Assembly (NCBI GenBank): GCA_035292585.1
Contig: DATDPU010000163.1
Location: 62,001 to 126,000 of the forward strand
Length of the DNA stretch: 64,000 nucleotides
Direction of reading: 5' to 3'
From: DASSFZ01 sp035292585
Lineage (GTDB): Bacteria; Chloroflexota; Anaerolineae; Fen-1058
Shown here: piece after piece, positions 34,159 through 42,093 of the stretch
Numbering within the stretch: position 1 is the stretch's first letter
How the letters are laid out: the number at the start of each line of letters is the position of its first letter
The notes under the pieces: model-generated
The model's input: the letters and a program-made list of their open reading frames with translations, nothing else
Told to the model about the DNA's origin: nothing
Database searches by the model: none
Position numbers and translations under genes: made by a program

Positions 34159-35799
34159 TCACAGCAGCAGCGTCAGCAGGACTTGCGCCAGCAAGATTTT
34201 TGCAATCATAGCGATAGGATACACCATGGCATAACCGATGTTGGGTAGATCGTTGCCCGTCTGTTCAAGCGCGAAGGCCAGCACGGCTGGCTGGGTTTGC
34301 AGTCCGGCCAACATGCCGATCAGCAAACCCAGCGGAATCTTCAGGAGGCGATACCCGATCCACAACGTTGCCAGAGCGATGAGGCAGGTGATCAGCGCGC
34401 CGGCTGCAAAGATCGCGATCCCCCCACCCTGCGCCAGCGTGCTGACGAAGGCATAACCGGCGCGCGTGCCCACGCCCGCCAGAAACATGATCAAGCCGAT
34501 CTGGCGCAGCGTGAGGTTCGCACTGTAGGGCAAACTCCACACCATCGGCCCGGTGCGCCCGCGTGCGCCGAGGATCAACGCGACGATTAGCGGGCCACCC
34601 GCAAACCCCAGCCGGAGGACGACACCGCCGGGCAGCGGGATAGGCAGGCTGCCTAACAGCAAGCCCAACGCCACGCCCAGGCTGAAGGTCAAGATATCGA
34701 TCTCGCTGAGCGCGCGGTACGAATCGCCAAAAAACGCGCTCACGGCATCGAGATGATCGCGGCGCGTCACCACGCGCACCCGATCGCCCAGTTCCAATAC
34801 CGTATCGCCGTGCGGCAGAAAATCGATGTCGCCGCGCCGCACCCGCGTGACGACCGCGCCGAACTGCTGCGGCAGGTTCAGATCGCGCAAGCGATGTCCG
34901 GCGATGCGCGAGTTTGACACGAAGATGCGTCGATTGTCGAACTCGGTCCGGTCGAGTTCCAGCTGCTCGTCGCTGACTTGCCCCAAGTGCTCGGTCACCC
35001 GATCCAGGTCTTCGGCCACACCGATCACGCTCACCAGGTCGCCGTGTTGCAGGCGCGTCTGCCCGCCGGTCAGGCACACCTTACCCGCGCGCCGCATCCG
35101 CCCGAATACGACCTCCCAGCGCTGGCTGGCGATCATCTCATGAATGGCCTGGTGCGTCGCCTCGGAGCGCGTCACGCGGATCGTGCGGTTGTGCAGGCGC
35201 CGGCTGGCCGCGCGCAGATCACGCAGGTCGCGCGCCTCGCGTGCATAGTCCGCTTTCCAGAACCGCTGCAGCAGGTGGATGACGAGCAGCATGCCGACGA
35301 CCCCGACCGGGTAGGCGATCGAATAACCGATGACGGGTTCGGCCAGCACCTGGTCGAGCGCCGTTTCCGGCGCGTATCCCTTGAGGTATTCCAGAACACC
35401 GGCCAGCGCCGGAGTGTTCGTCAGGCTGCCGGCGAACATCCCGGCGGTCAGCGTCGGTTTGAAATGCAGCAGGTGGTGCGTCATCAAGCTGAGCGCCGTG
35501 GCGCACACCAGCATACCGACGATGAACAAATTATGGCGCAGACCCTCACGCCGAAAAGAAGCAAAGAACCCTACGCCGCTGCTCAACCCGACCGTGTAGA
35601 CGAACAACACCAGGCCGAGCATGTAGATGACTTCGGGCAGTTTGAGATCGGGGTGCAGCGCGCCGATCGCCAGCCCGACAAACAACACGGCCGCCACGCC
35701 CAGGCTGCTTCCCGCGATCCGGATGCGCCCCAACGGGTAGCCGATCGCCGCGACGACGAACAGCAATAGCAATGGATTATCGATCAGAAGTTGGATCAC
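34159..35799 (-). CDS. AspT/YidE family putative transporter with two TrkA-C domains
   Basis: The 546-residue protein has the mirrored AspT layout: five or six membrane segments, two central TrkA_C/RCK domains (RMRRAGKVCLTGGQTRLQHG; FLPHGDTVLELGDRVRV), then five or six more. GMFAGSLTNTPALAGVLEYL and the mirrored GMLAGLQTQPAVLAFALEQT are the family's Asp-Al_Ex repeats. Members include aspartate:alanine exchangers, but most have unknown substrates. The start is GTG 35799. Confidence 0.9.
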   Translation of the reverse strand: MIQLLIDNPLLLLFVVAAIGYPLGRIRIAGSSLGVAAVLFVGLAIGALHPDLKLPEVIYMLGLVLFVYTVGLSSGVGFFASFRREGLRHNLFIVGMLVCATALSLMTHHLLHFKPTLTAGMFAGSLTNTPALAGVLEYLKGYAPETALDQVLAEPVIGYSIAYPVGVVGMLLVIHLLQRFWKADYAREARDLRDLRAASRRLHNRTIRVTRSEATHQAIHEMIASQRWEVVFGRMRRAGKVCLTGGQTRLQHGDLVSVIGVAEDLDRVTEHLGQVSDEQLELDRTEFDNRRIFVSNSRIAGHRLRDLNLPQQFGAVVTRVRRGDIDFLPHGDTVLELGDRVRVVTRRDHLDAVSAFFGDSYRALSEIDILTFSLGVALGLLLGSLPIPLPGGVVLRLGFAGGPLIVALILGARGRTGPMVWSLPYSANLTLRQIGLIMFLAGVGTRAGYAFVSTLAQGGGIAIFAAGALITCLIALATLWIGYRLLKIPLGLLIGMLAGLQTQPAVLAFALEQTGNDLPNIGYAMVYPIAMIAKILLAQVLLTLLL

Positions 35800-35824
35800 C
35801 AGCGTCGCTTAGAGAGGCTCTAAG

Positions 35825-35916
35825 AGGCTGTCCTAAAAGCTGTTCCCGCCGCAGTTGGACTGCGGCGGCAGCAGTGCAACTGCGGCCTGAACAGCCACTT
35901 TTCAAACAGGCTCTAA
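35825..35916. mobile_element. MITE-like element with AGGCTGTCCTAAAAGCTGTTC-type ends
   Basis: AGAGGCTGTCCTAAAAGCTG at the left and GAACAGCCACTTTTCAAACAGGCTCT at the right are imperfect inverted repeats around a GCAGTTGGACTGC/GCAGTGCAACTGC core. No transposase is present. Confidence 0.65.
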
Positions 35917-35967
35917 AACTGGCAGTAGACCAATTCTGCGGCGTCAGTCCGGCGCCGTCTTCATCCC

Positions 35968-36651
35968 TCATCCTTCCGGATCAAACTTCGGGCCGAGCGT
36001 GACCGTGATTTGCCCGCTGCCCCAGGTAAGCACCTCACCGTCCGGCCCCAGCGCGAGCGCGGTATCATCGGGCAGGCCCAACCCCAGCAGCTGCGGATGT
36101 TGGAGCAGCGCCTCGCGCAGTGCCGTCGAGCGCTCAGGCGTGTAGTGCGGCGCTGCGATGACGTGCGGCAGCCAACCCCAACCTTGCAGCACGCCGACAG
36201 CCGGATCGAGCGCAACCCCCCAGGCGCATAGCGCCATCGCGCCGGCGCTCATGCCCACGACGATCGCGCCCGAGGCATACGCGGCTGCAATCGCATCGAG
36301 CGCAGGCGTGCCCGTCAGCGCGTCCAACAGTTGGCGCGTGTCGCCGCCGCCCAAATAGATCAATCCCGCCTGCACCAGGCGTCGCGCGTTAACGGGATCG
36401 TTGGCCGAGGTCGCGTCGTAAATCGGCGCGACGTAACCGGGCGGCGCGCCGAGGCGCGTGTAATGTTCCAAGAACGACTCACCAGAGTCGGGCGAGCCGC
36501 CCGCTGCCGGCACGAATGCGATCGGCGCTTCGTCGGTCATCGCCTCGATCGCATTGCGATCGATTGGTTCGGTTGTCTCCCAATTTCCGCCGCCGATCAG
36601 CACCAGCCAGCCGGCGCCGGTTCGCCAACGCAGCGGCCCGGCTTGCGTCAT
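35968..36651 (-). CDS. Peptidase S51 family protein (cyanophycinase/dipeptidase E-like)
   Basis: The 227-residue protein begins WLVLIGGGNWETT and has IYLGGGDTRQLLDAL and the nucleophile elbow GMSAGAMALC (serine in GxSAGA), all S51 features. Two histidines follow in PHVIAAPHYTPER. The length fits the family. Substrate could be cyanophycin-like or N-terminal aspartyl peptides; there is no cyanophycin synthetase in the window. ATG 36651 is preferred to TTG 36663. It is next to the M20 amidohydrolase. Confidence 0.85.
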   Translation of the reverse strand: MTQAGPLRWRTGAGWLVLIGGGNWETTEPIDRNAIEAMTDEAPIAFVPAAGGSPDSGESFLEHYTRLGAPPGYVAPIYDATSANDPVNARRLVQAGLIYLGGGDTRQLLDALTGTPALDAIAAAYASGAIVVGMSAGAMALCAWGVALDPAVGVLQGWGWLPHVIAAPHYTPERSTALREALLQHPQLLGLGLPDDTALALGPDGEVLTWGSGQITVTLGPKFDPEG

Positions 36652-36667
36652 CCCTTCACCCAAGCGT

Positions 36668-36730
36668 GTTTGTTACCTGCTACTTGATTACTTGTGTACA
36701 CAGGTAGAAGGTAAACAGGTAGCAGGTAGA
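36668..36730. repeat. Palindromic TACCTGCTAC/GTAGCAGGTA repeat tract
   Basis: TACCTGCTAC and GTAGCAGGTA are perfect inverted arms around AACAGGTA-type units, between the S51 and M20 genes. Confidence 0.65.
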
Positions 36731-36737
36731 CCGGCGA

Positions 36738-37922
36738 CTAAGCGCCAGCCAAATACCGCGCCGTCGCCTCGGCCAGAATCGCCACGCCCAACGGCAGCAC
36801 ATCCTCGTCGATATCAAAGCGCGGGCTGTGGTGCGGCGCGGTGAAGCCTTTGGCGTCGTTGCGCGAACCGAGGAAGAAGAAACAGCCCGGCACGCGCTTG
36901 AGAAACTCGCCCATATCTTCGCCGGCCATCGTGAACTGGTCCGGTTTGACATTGCCCGCGCCTAACACTGCGCCCGCCGTCGTCCGCACGAATTGAGCCG
37001 CGTCCGCCGCATTGATCGTCACCGGCGTGAGCGTCCGGATGTCGAGCGCGACCGTCGCGCCCAGCGCTTGGGCCGCGCCTTCGGCCACCTCGCGAATACG
37101 GCGGATCAACAACTTGTACGTGGCGTCGTCGAACGCGCGCAGCGTGCCGGTCAGCTCGGCCCGATCCGCGATCACGTTGAAAGCATCGCCCGCGTGGAAT
37201 GCGCTAACGGTGACGACGGCCGTCTGGCGCGGCTCGACGTTGCGCGCGACGATCGTCTGCAAGGCATTGACAATCGCCGACCCGGCCAACACCGCATCCA
37301 CCGCCTGATGCGGCATAGCCGCGTGTCCACCTTTGCCGTGTACGACGATCTTGAAAATACCGGCCGCCGCCAGCACCGGGCCGGCGCCGATCTCCGCCTG
37401 CCCGATCGGCGTCTCATTCCACACGTGCAACCCCAGCGCGACTTCGGGGCGCGGCCCTTCCAGCGCGCCGTCCTCGATCATCGCCAGCGCGCCGCCGCAG
37501 CCTTCTTCGGCCGGCTGGAACACGAACTTGACCGTGCCGTTCAACCGCTCACGCTGCCGGCTCAACAATCGGGCGATGCCCATGCCGATCGCCGTGTGCG
37601 CGTCGTGGCCGCAAGCGTGCATGACGCCGGGGTTGCGCGAGACGTAATCGGTCTGGTTCTCTTCGTGGATGGGCAGCGCATCCATGTCGAAGCGCAGCAT
37701 CACCACCGGGCCGGGCCGTGCGCCGTCGAGCACGCCGATCACCCCGGTCTTGCCGATGCCAGACTGCACCTCGATCCCTAGCGCGCTCAGGTGCTTTGCC
37801 ACAATTCCGGAGGTGCGCACTTCCTGAAAGCCGAGTTCGGGATGGCGATGAAAGTCGCGCCGCCAGGCGATCAGCTGAACTTGCATGGCAAGCGCTTCGG
37901 ACTTGAAATCAATTGACGCCAT
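36738..37922 (-). CDS. M20 family amidohydrolase (N-acyl-amino acid/IAA-amino acid hydrolase-like)
   Basis: The 394-residue protein has RRDFHRHPELGFQE, MHACGHDAHTAIGMGIA with the metal-binding GHDxH, FQPAEEGCGGALAMI with the catalytic glutamates, and the final AGEDMGEFLKRVPGCFFFLG and HSPRFDIDEDVLPLGV. This is the M20D pattern. Activity on N-acyl or N-acetyl amino acids is likely; the exact substrate is open. It is part of a long minus-strand run of catabolic enzymes. Confidence 0.93.
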   Translation of the reverse strand: MASIDFKSEALAMQVQLIAWRRDFHRHPELGFQEVRTSGIVAKHLSALGIEVQSGIGKTGVIGVLDGARPGPVVMLRFDMDALPIHEENQTDYVSRNPGVMHACGHDAHTAIGMGIARLLSRQRERLNGTVKFVFQPAEEGCGGALAMIEDGALEGPRPEVALGLHVWNETPIGQAEIGAGPVLAAAGIFKIVVHGKGGHAAMPHQAVDAVLAGSAIVNALQTIVARNVEPRQTAVVTVSAFHAGDAFNVIADRAELTGTLRAFDDATYKLLIRRIREVAEGAAQALGATVALDIRTLTPVTINAADAAQFVRTTAGAVLGAGNVKPDQFTMAGEDMGEFLKRVPGCFFFLGSRNDAKGFTAPHHSPRFDIDEDVLPLGVAILAEATARYLAGA

Positions 37923-38010
37923 GCGGCTCCAAAACTTTTATCCACGAATGAACACGAATTCACACCCATTGTCCTGGCCGTCGCTCGATCGGCGTTTATC
38001 CGCCAGGTGC

Positions 38011-38064
38011 AGCGTGATAGGTGAAACGTGACCACCTGATCACGCTTCACGTTTTACGTTTCAG
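38011..38064. repeat. GTGAAACGTAAAACGTGA palindromic repeat at a gene end
   Basis: GCGTGAT and ATCACGC with GTGAAACGTGA and TCACGTTTTACGTTTCA arms form nested inverted repeats. The TGA of the MBL-fold gene (38061-38063) belongs to the repeat. A related copy is at 42051-42093. Confidence 0.7.
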
Positions 38065-38816
38065 AACTCGTACCGATCCAGATCGCGCCCAATGTGCACC
38101 TCGCCGTCAAACACCTTTGTCGCCGCCAGGCGTTGCGCGTCCAGATCGTTCGCGCCCGGCGCGAGATGCACGAAGATCAGTCGCTTCACACCAGCCGCAT
38201 TCGCCAACTCGGCTGCGCCCTCCGCTGAACTGTGACCCGGATACGCGCCGGTCGCCTCATGCACCAGGAGGTCAGCGCCTTGCGCCAGCGCGCGGATGCC
38301 GGGCGAAGGCTCACCGTCCGCGCTATAAGCCAACGCGCCTCCACCGTGCAAATCTCGCGCGCGGACACCCAGCACCGGAACGCTGTGTCGGCCCGGCGCA
38401 CCGGTCAACTCGAAGTCCGTACCCACGGCGATCGGCGCGCCGACTTCCAACGGCACGCTGTGCCACTGCAGCTCAGGCAACCCCTCCCAACCCGATGTGT
38501 CCCACTGCGCGAAGACACGCCGGGCCACATCGAGCGCATCGGCGGGGCCATGGACGGGCAACGGCCGGCGTCGCTTGCTCAACCACAACATCTCGACCAG
38601 CAGCGCGAAGCCTGAGGTGTGATCGGGATGCGAGTGCGTCAGGATCAGCCGCTCGATCGAGTCGAGTGGAATGCCGAGTCGCTGCAACTGCCGAATCGGG
38701 TTCGCGCCGCAGTCGATTAACACGGTCGACTGTTGGCCGCGTAACGCGAGCATAGTCGGTTCGCGGCTGCCATCATTCAAGGCTGCACCGGCGCCGAGCA
38801 GAAGGAGTTGTGCCAT
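38061..38816 (-). CDS. MBL-fold metallohydrolase (RNase Z / arylsulfatase-like)
   Basis: The 251-residue protein has the metal motif LTHSHPDHTSGFALL (HxHxDH), VHEATGAYPGHSSAEGAAELA with a histidine of the second half, and RLIFVHLAPGAND. The ATG at 38816 is preferred because the N-terminus MAQLLLLGAGAALNDGSREP is the conserved start; the frame runs on to 38927 into the neighbour. It may process RNA or hydrolyse a phosphodiester or sulfate; sequence alone does not decide. Confidence 0.87.
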   Translation of the reverse strand: MAQLLLLGAGAALNDGSREPTMLALRGQQSTVLIDCGANPIRQLQRLGIPLDSIERLILTHSHPDHTSGFALLVEMLWLSKRRRPLPVHGPADALDVARRVFAQWDTSGWEGLPELQWHSVPLEVGAPIAVGTDFELTGAPGRHSVPVLGVRARDLHGGGALAYSADGEPSPGIRALAQGADLLVHEATGAYPGHSSAEGAAELANAAGVKRLIFVHLAPGANDLDAQRLAATKVFDGEVHIGRDLDRYEF

Positions 38817-38883
38817 ACCGCAAATCACCCTCTCGTAAAACGTGACCACCTGTTTACTGTTTACTTGTTTACCTGTTCCTGCC

Positions 38884-39585
38884 TCACGCCAACACCAGCC
38901 GCCTGAACATCTCGATGAACAGTCCATCGCGCTTGAAGCGCGCGCGCAACCGCTGCGCCAGCGCCTCGAAATCCTTGAACTGGCTTTTGTGCTCGCCGAT
39001 TGCTCTGATTTTCAAATCGAAGGTGTCCGTCACGTCGATAAAAGTGTCGGGATATTCTGCGCCGGCAATGTAGACTTCTTTCACCTGATGCGGCTCCAGG
39101 CCCTCGGCCAGCAGCTCGGTGAAGTACATGCGGTTGCCCGCGCCGGGCATGATCGCGTCCAACGCGATGAGGCCGGCAGCGCGGTGATCGGGGTGGTTGA
39201 TCGTCCCGAAGGCGGTGATGATCCGATTGGGATCACAGGTGACGACGATATCGGGTTTGAACTTGCGAATCTCGCGGGCGACGCGCCGGCGCGCCTCCAA
39301 TGTGGGAATCAGCTCGCCATCGGGAAAATTCAACCAGACCAGCTCGCTCACGCCGAGCATACGCGCGGCGCGGGTCTGTTCCTCATGCCGGACCTCGCAC
39401 AACTGCGCGTGCGTCATGTTGGGGTCGTCGCTGCCTTTGTCGCCGCAGGTCAGCATGCAATATCGAATCTGCTTGCCTGCCCTCGCCCACCTGGCGATCG
39501 TCGCGCCGCAAAAAAACTCCGGGTCGTCCGGGTGCGCCAAAATCACTAGAACCCGGTTCAAGACTCTTGCGTGCTCGTCAGCCAT
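38884..39585 (-). CDS. PIG-L family deacetylase (LmbE-like)
   Basis: The 233-residue protein carries the zinc motif AHPDDPEFFCGATIARW and a distal NHPDHRAAG, both typical of LmbE/PIG-L N-acetylglucosaminyl deacetylases. The length matches the family. Substrate could be a glucosamine-inositol thiol intermediate or a sugar amide; none of the other thiol genes is here. ATG 39585 is chosen. Confidence 0.92.
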   Translation of the reverse strand: MADEHARVLNRVLVILAHPDDPEFFCGATIARWARAGKQIRYCMLTCGDKGSDDPNMTHAQLCEVRHEEQTRAARMLGVSELVWLNFPDGELIPTLEARRRVAREIRKFKPDIVVTCDPNRIITAFGTINHPDHRAAGLIALDAIMPGAGNRMYFTELLAEGLEPHQVKEVYIAGAEYPDTFIDVTDTFDLKIRAIGEHKSQFKDFEALAQRLRARFKRDGLFIEMFRRLVLA

Positions 39586-39679
39586 GCATTGCCTCGCCAA
39601 TGTTAGAGATTAGAGATTGGAGATTAGAGTTTGGGGTTTGGAGTTTGAAATCAGCAATCCGCATTCAGCATTCAGCCAT

Positions 39680-41083
39680 TTAGAGGGGCAGCTTCTTGCC
39701 CGGATTCATGATCCCGTTCGGATCGAATACGCGCTTGATGGCCCGCATCGCATCGAGCGCAGCCGGATCGAGCGCGTGCCGCACGTGGCCGATCTTGAGC
39801 AGACCCACCCCGTGTTCGCCGGTTATCGAGCCGCCCAACTCGATCGCCGCGTCGAAGATCGCCCCAGCCGCCGCTTCCACGCGCTTCAGCATGGCCGCAT
39901 CGCGCCGATCGCACAGGATCGACGGGTGCAGGTTGCCATCGCCGACGTGACCGAAGACGGCGATCGGCACGTCGTACTGCTGCGCGATCTGCCGGATGCG
40001 CTCGACCATGCGCGGGATATTACCGCGCGGCACGACGATGTCTTCGCTTAACCGGGCCGGCGCCAACCGGATGAGCGCCGCCGCCACCGAGCGGCGCAAT
40101 TCCCACAACGTTTCGGCTTCGGCCGCATCGCGCGCCCGATGCACCTCGCTCGCGCCGGACGCCGTCAGCAGTTGCGCCACCGCGTCGATCTCGCGCTCGA
40201 CTTGCTCACGATCGCCATCGACGGCGATCAGCAATACCGCTTCAGCATCGAGCGGCAACGCCGTGCCGCCGCTCTGCTCCCGCTGGAAGGCGGCGATCGC
40301 ACGCATGACGTGTTGATCCATCAGCTCGGTCACCAGCGGCACAATGCCCGAAGCCAGGAGCCGGCCGACGACGGCGCAGGCATCAGCCAGTTTCGGGAAC
40401 GCCGCCAGCGCCGTCGCCTGGGCCGCCGGCTTGGGGATCAGGCGCAGCGTGATTTCGGTGATCACGCCGAGCGTACCCTCCGACCCGACGAACATTTGCG
40501 TGAGATTATATCCCGCTACATCCTTGAGCGTGCGCTGACCGGTGCGCAGCACGCGGCCGCCGGGCAACACGATCTCTAGTCCCAGGACGTAACCGGCCGT
40601 CACCCCATATTTCAGACAGCGCGGGCCGCCGGCATTGGTGCTGACATTTCCGCCGAGGGTGCACATGTGCAGCGAGGCCGGGTCGGGGGGATAGAAGAGA
40701 CCTCGCCGCTCGACTTCGCTTTGCAGAGTTGCCGTGACGACTCCCGGCTGAACCACCGCAACCGAATCGGAAACTGAAATGTCCAGTATCCGATTCATGC
40801 GCGCCAGATTCAGACACCAGCCGCCTGCGATCGGCGTCGCGCCGCCCGACAGCCCGGTGGCCGCGCCGCGCGGGACGATCGGGCGGCGCTCACGATCGGC
40901 GATGCGCAGAATGTCGGAAACGTGCTGGGTCGTGACGGGATGCAATACGACGGCCGGTCGGGCTTCCGCCCACGCGCCGTCGTAGGAATAGGCGATCAAC
41001 TCGGCCGGATCGGTCGAAACGCGATCGGCGCCGAGGGTTGCCCGCAGCTCAGTGAGCAGCGTCGTCGTGTTCGCCGCCTGCAT
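39680..41083 (-). CDS. glcD: Glycolate oxidase FAD-binding subunit GlcD
   Basis: The 467-residue flavoprotein has the PCMH FAD fold: RPIVPRGAATGLSGGATPIAG, GGNVSTNAGGPRCLKYG, and a C-terminal FGHVGDGNLHPSIL and ITGEHGVGLLKIGHV. The best match is GlcD, which with GlcF oxidises glycolate or D-lactate. GlcF is at 42088-43467 on the same strand, but a PSP1-domain gene lies between. The ATG at 41083 overlaps the PSP1 gene end by 35 bases. No glcE was found. Confidence 0.9.
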   Translation of the reverse strand: MQAANTTTLLTELRATLGADRVSTDPAELIAYSYDGAWAEARPAVVLHPVTTQHVSDILRIADRERRPIVPRGAATGLSGGATPIAGGWCLNLARMNRILDISVSDSVAVVQPGVVTATLQSEVERRGLFYPPDPASLHMCTLGGNVSTNAGGPRCLKYGVTAGYVLGLEIVLPGGRVLRTGQRTLKDVAGYNLTQMFVGSEGTLGVITEITLRLIPKPAAQATALAAFPKLADACAVVGRLLASGIVPLVTELMDQHVMRAIAAFQREQSGGTALPLDAEAVLLIAVDGDREQVEREIDAVAQLLTASGASEVHRARDAAEAETLWELRRSVAAALIRLAPARLSEDIVVPRGNIPRMVERIRQIAQQYDVPIAVFGHVGDGNLHPSILCDRRDAAMLKRVEAAAGAIFDAAIELGGSITGEHGVGLLKIGHVRHALDPAALDAMRAIKRVFDPNGIMNPGKKLPL

Positions 41084-42029
41084 GGCCGTGGCCCGACGCG
41101 CCTTGCTGCCCCTTGCGCTTCTTCGCGTGCTTGCACGAGCAGCCCGGATTCAGGCCGCAGGGCGACGCCGCTTTGTTCTCCAACGCCTGCAGCTCGGCCA
41201 GCGGCTGGAGATCGTTGCGATGCACGACGTGGGTTACTTCGCCGACGAGCACCAGCGCCGATTCCTTGAGCGGCAGCAGGTCCACCACTTTACCGGGGCC
41301 GTGGGGCGTCCCCACTTCCTTGCCGCGTTTGGGCAGCTGTTTGCGCGCCTCGACGTACTGCTCGTATTCGTAGATCAGGCAACAGCGCAGCCGGCCGCAC
41401 ATGCCGGTGATCTCGGTCGGGTTCAGCGAGATGCCCTGCTCCTTCGCCATCTTGATCGAGATCGGGCTAAACTCGGTCAGGAACATCGAGCAACAGCGCG
41501 TATCCAGGCCGCACGCGCCGCCGCCGCCGATGATCTTGGCCGTATCGCGCGGGCCGATCAAGCGCAGCTCGACTCTGGCCTTGAACGAGCGTTGGAGATC
41601 GTCCAGCAACGAGCCGAGATTCGGCTTCTCCTCCTCGGCGCTATACTGGAAAGACAGGCGTGAACCATCGAAGGTGTACTCGGCCTTGACGATCTTGATC
41701 GGCAAGCTCAGCGTGCTCGCCTTTTCGCGAGCGATCACCATCGCCTCGATTTCTTTTTGCGACCAATAATGCCGAATCGCCAGGTCGCGGTTGGTGGCCA
41801 GCCGCTCGATCGGCTTGAACGGGCCGTCGGCCTCCCCGTGCCTGGGCAGCCCAAACGAGGCGATCTCGCCCATCTGTCGACCGCGCGCCGTACTGACGAT
41901 CACCCAATCGCCCTTACGCAGATCGGCGTAACCGGTTGCGTCGAAATGATAAACTTTGCCGACGGGCATGAAACGCACGCCGACGACCATCTGCTCGCGA
42001 GCAGGCGCTGCGGTTATAGGTGTGTCCAT
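41049..42029 (-). CDS. PSP1 domain protein (YaaT/RicT-like)
   Basis: The protein of about 326 residues has the PSP1 signature: VGVRFMPVGKVYHFDA, LPIKIVKAEYTFDGSRLSFQ, GGACGLDTRCCSMFLTEF, NPTEITGMCGRLRCCLIYE, and a cysteine-rich tail (NPGCSCKHAKKRKGQQG). Four clustered cysteines fit the RicT/YaaT iron-sulfur-binding complex that affects RNA processing in Bacillus. The neighbours are a glycolate oxidase split around it, which is unusual. ATG 42029 is chosen. Confidence 0.88.
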   Translation of the reverse strand: MDTPITAAPAREQMVVGVRFMPVGKVYHFDATGYADLRKGDWVIVSTARGRQMGEIASFGLPRHGEADGPFKPIERLATNRDLAIRHYWSQKEIEAMVIAREKASTLSLPIKIVKAEYTFDGSRLSFQYSAEEEKPNLGSLLDDLQRSFKARVELRLIGPRDTAKIIGGGGACGLDTRCCSMFLTEFSPISIKMAKEQGISLNPTEITGMCGRLRCCLIYEYEQYVEARKQLPKRGKEVGTPHGPGKVVDLLPLKESALVLVGEVTHVVHRNDLQPLAELQALENKAASPCGLNPGCSCKHAKKRKGQQGASGHGHAGGEHDDAAH

Positions 42030-42050
42030 ATTCCAGTAAAACTCCCTAGC

Positions 42051-42093
42051 GCGTGAAACGTGACGGTGATTATTCACGTTTTACGTTTCACGC
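42051..42093. repeat. GCGTGAAACGTGA palindromic repeat at the glcF end
   Basis: GCGTGAAACGTGA and TCACGTTTTACGTTTCACGC are inverted around GGTGATTAT. The TGA stop of glcF (complement of 42088-42090) lies in it. Confidence 0.75.

Noticed and set aside
36993..37781. 262-codon plus-strand frame opposite the M20 amidohydrolase
   Set aside because: Antisense shadow of a gene with intact catalytic motifs.
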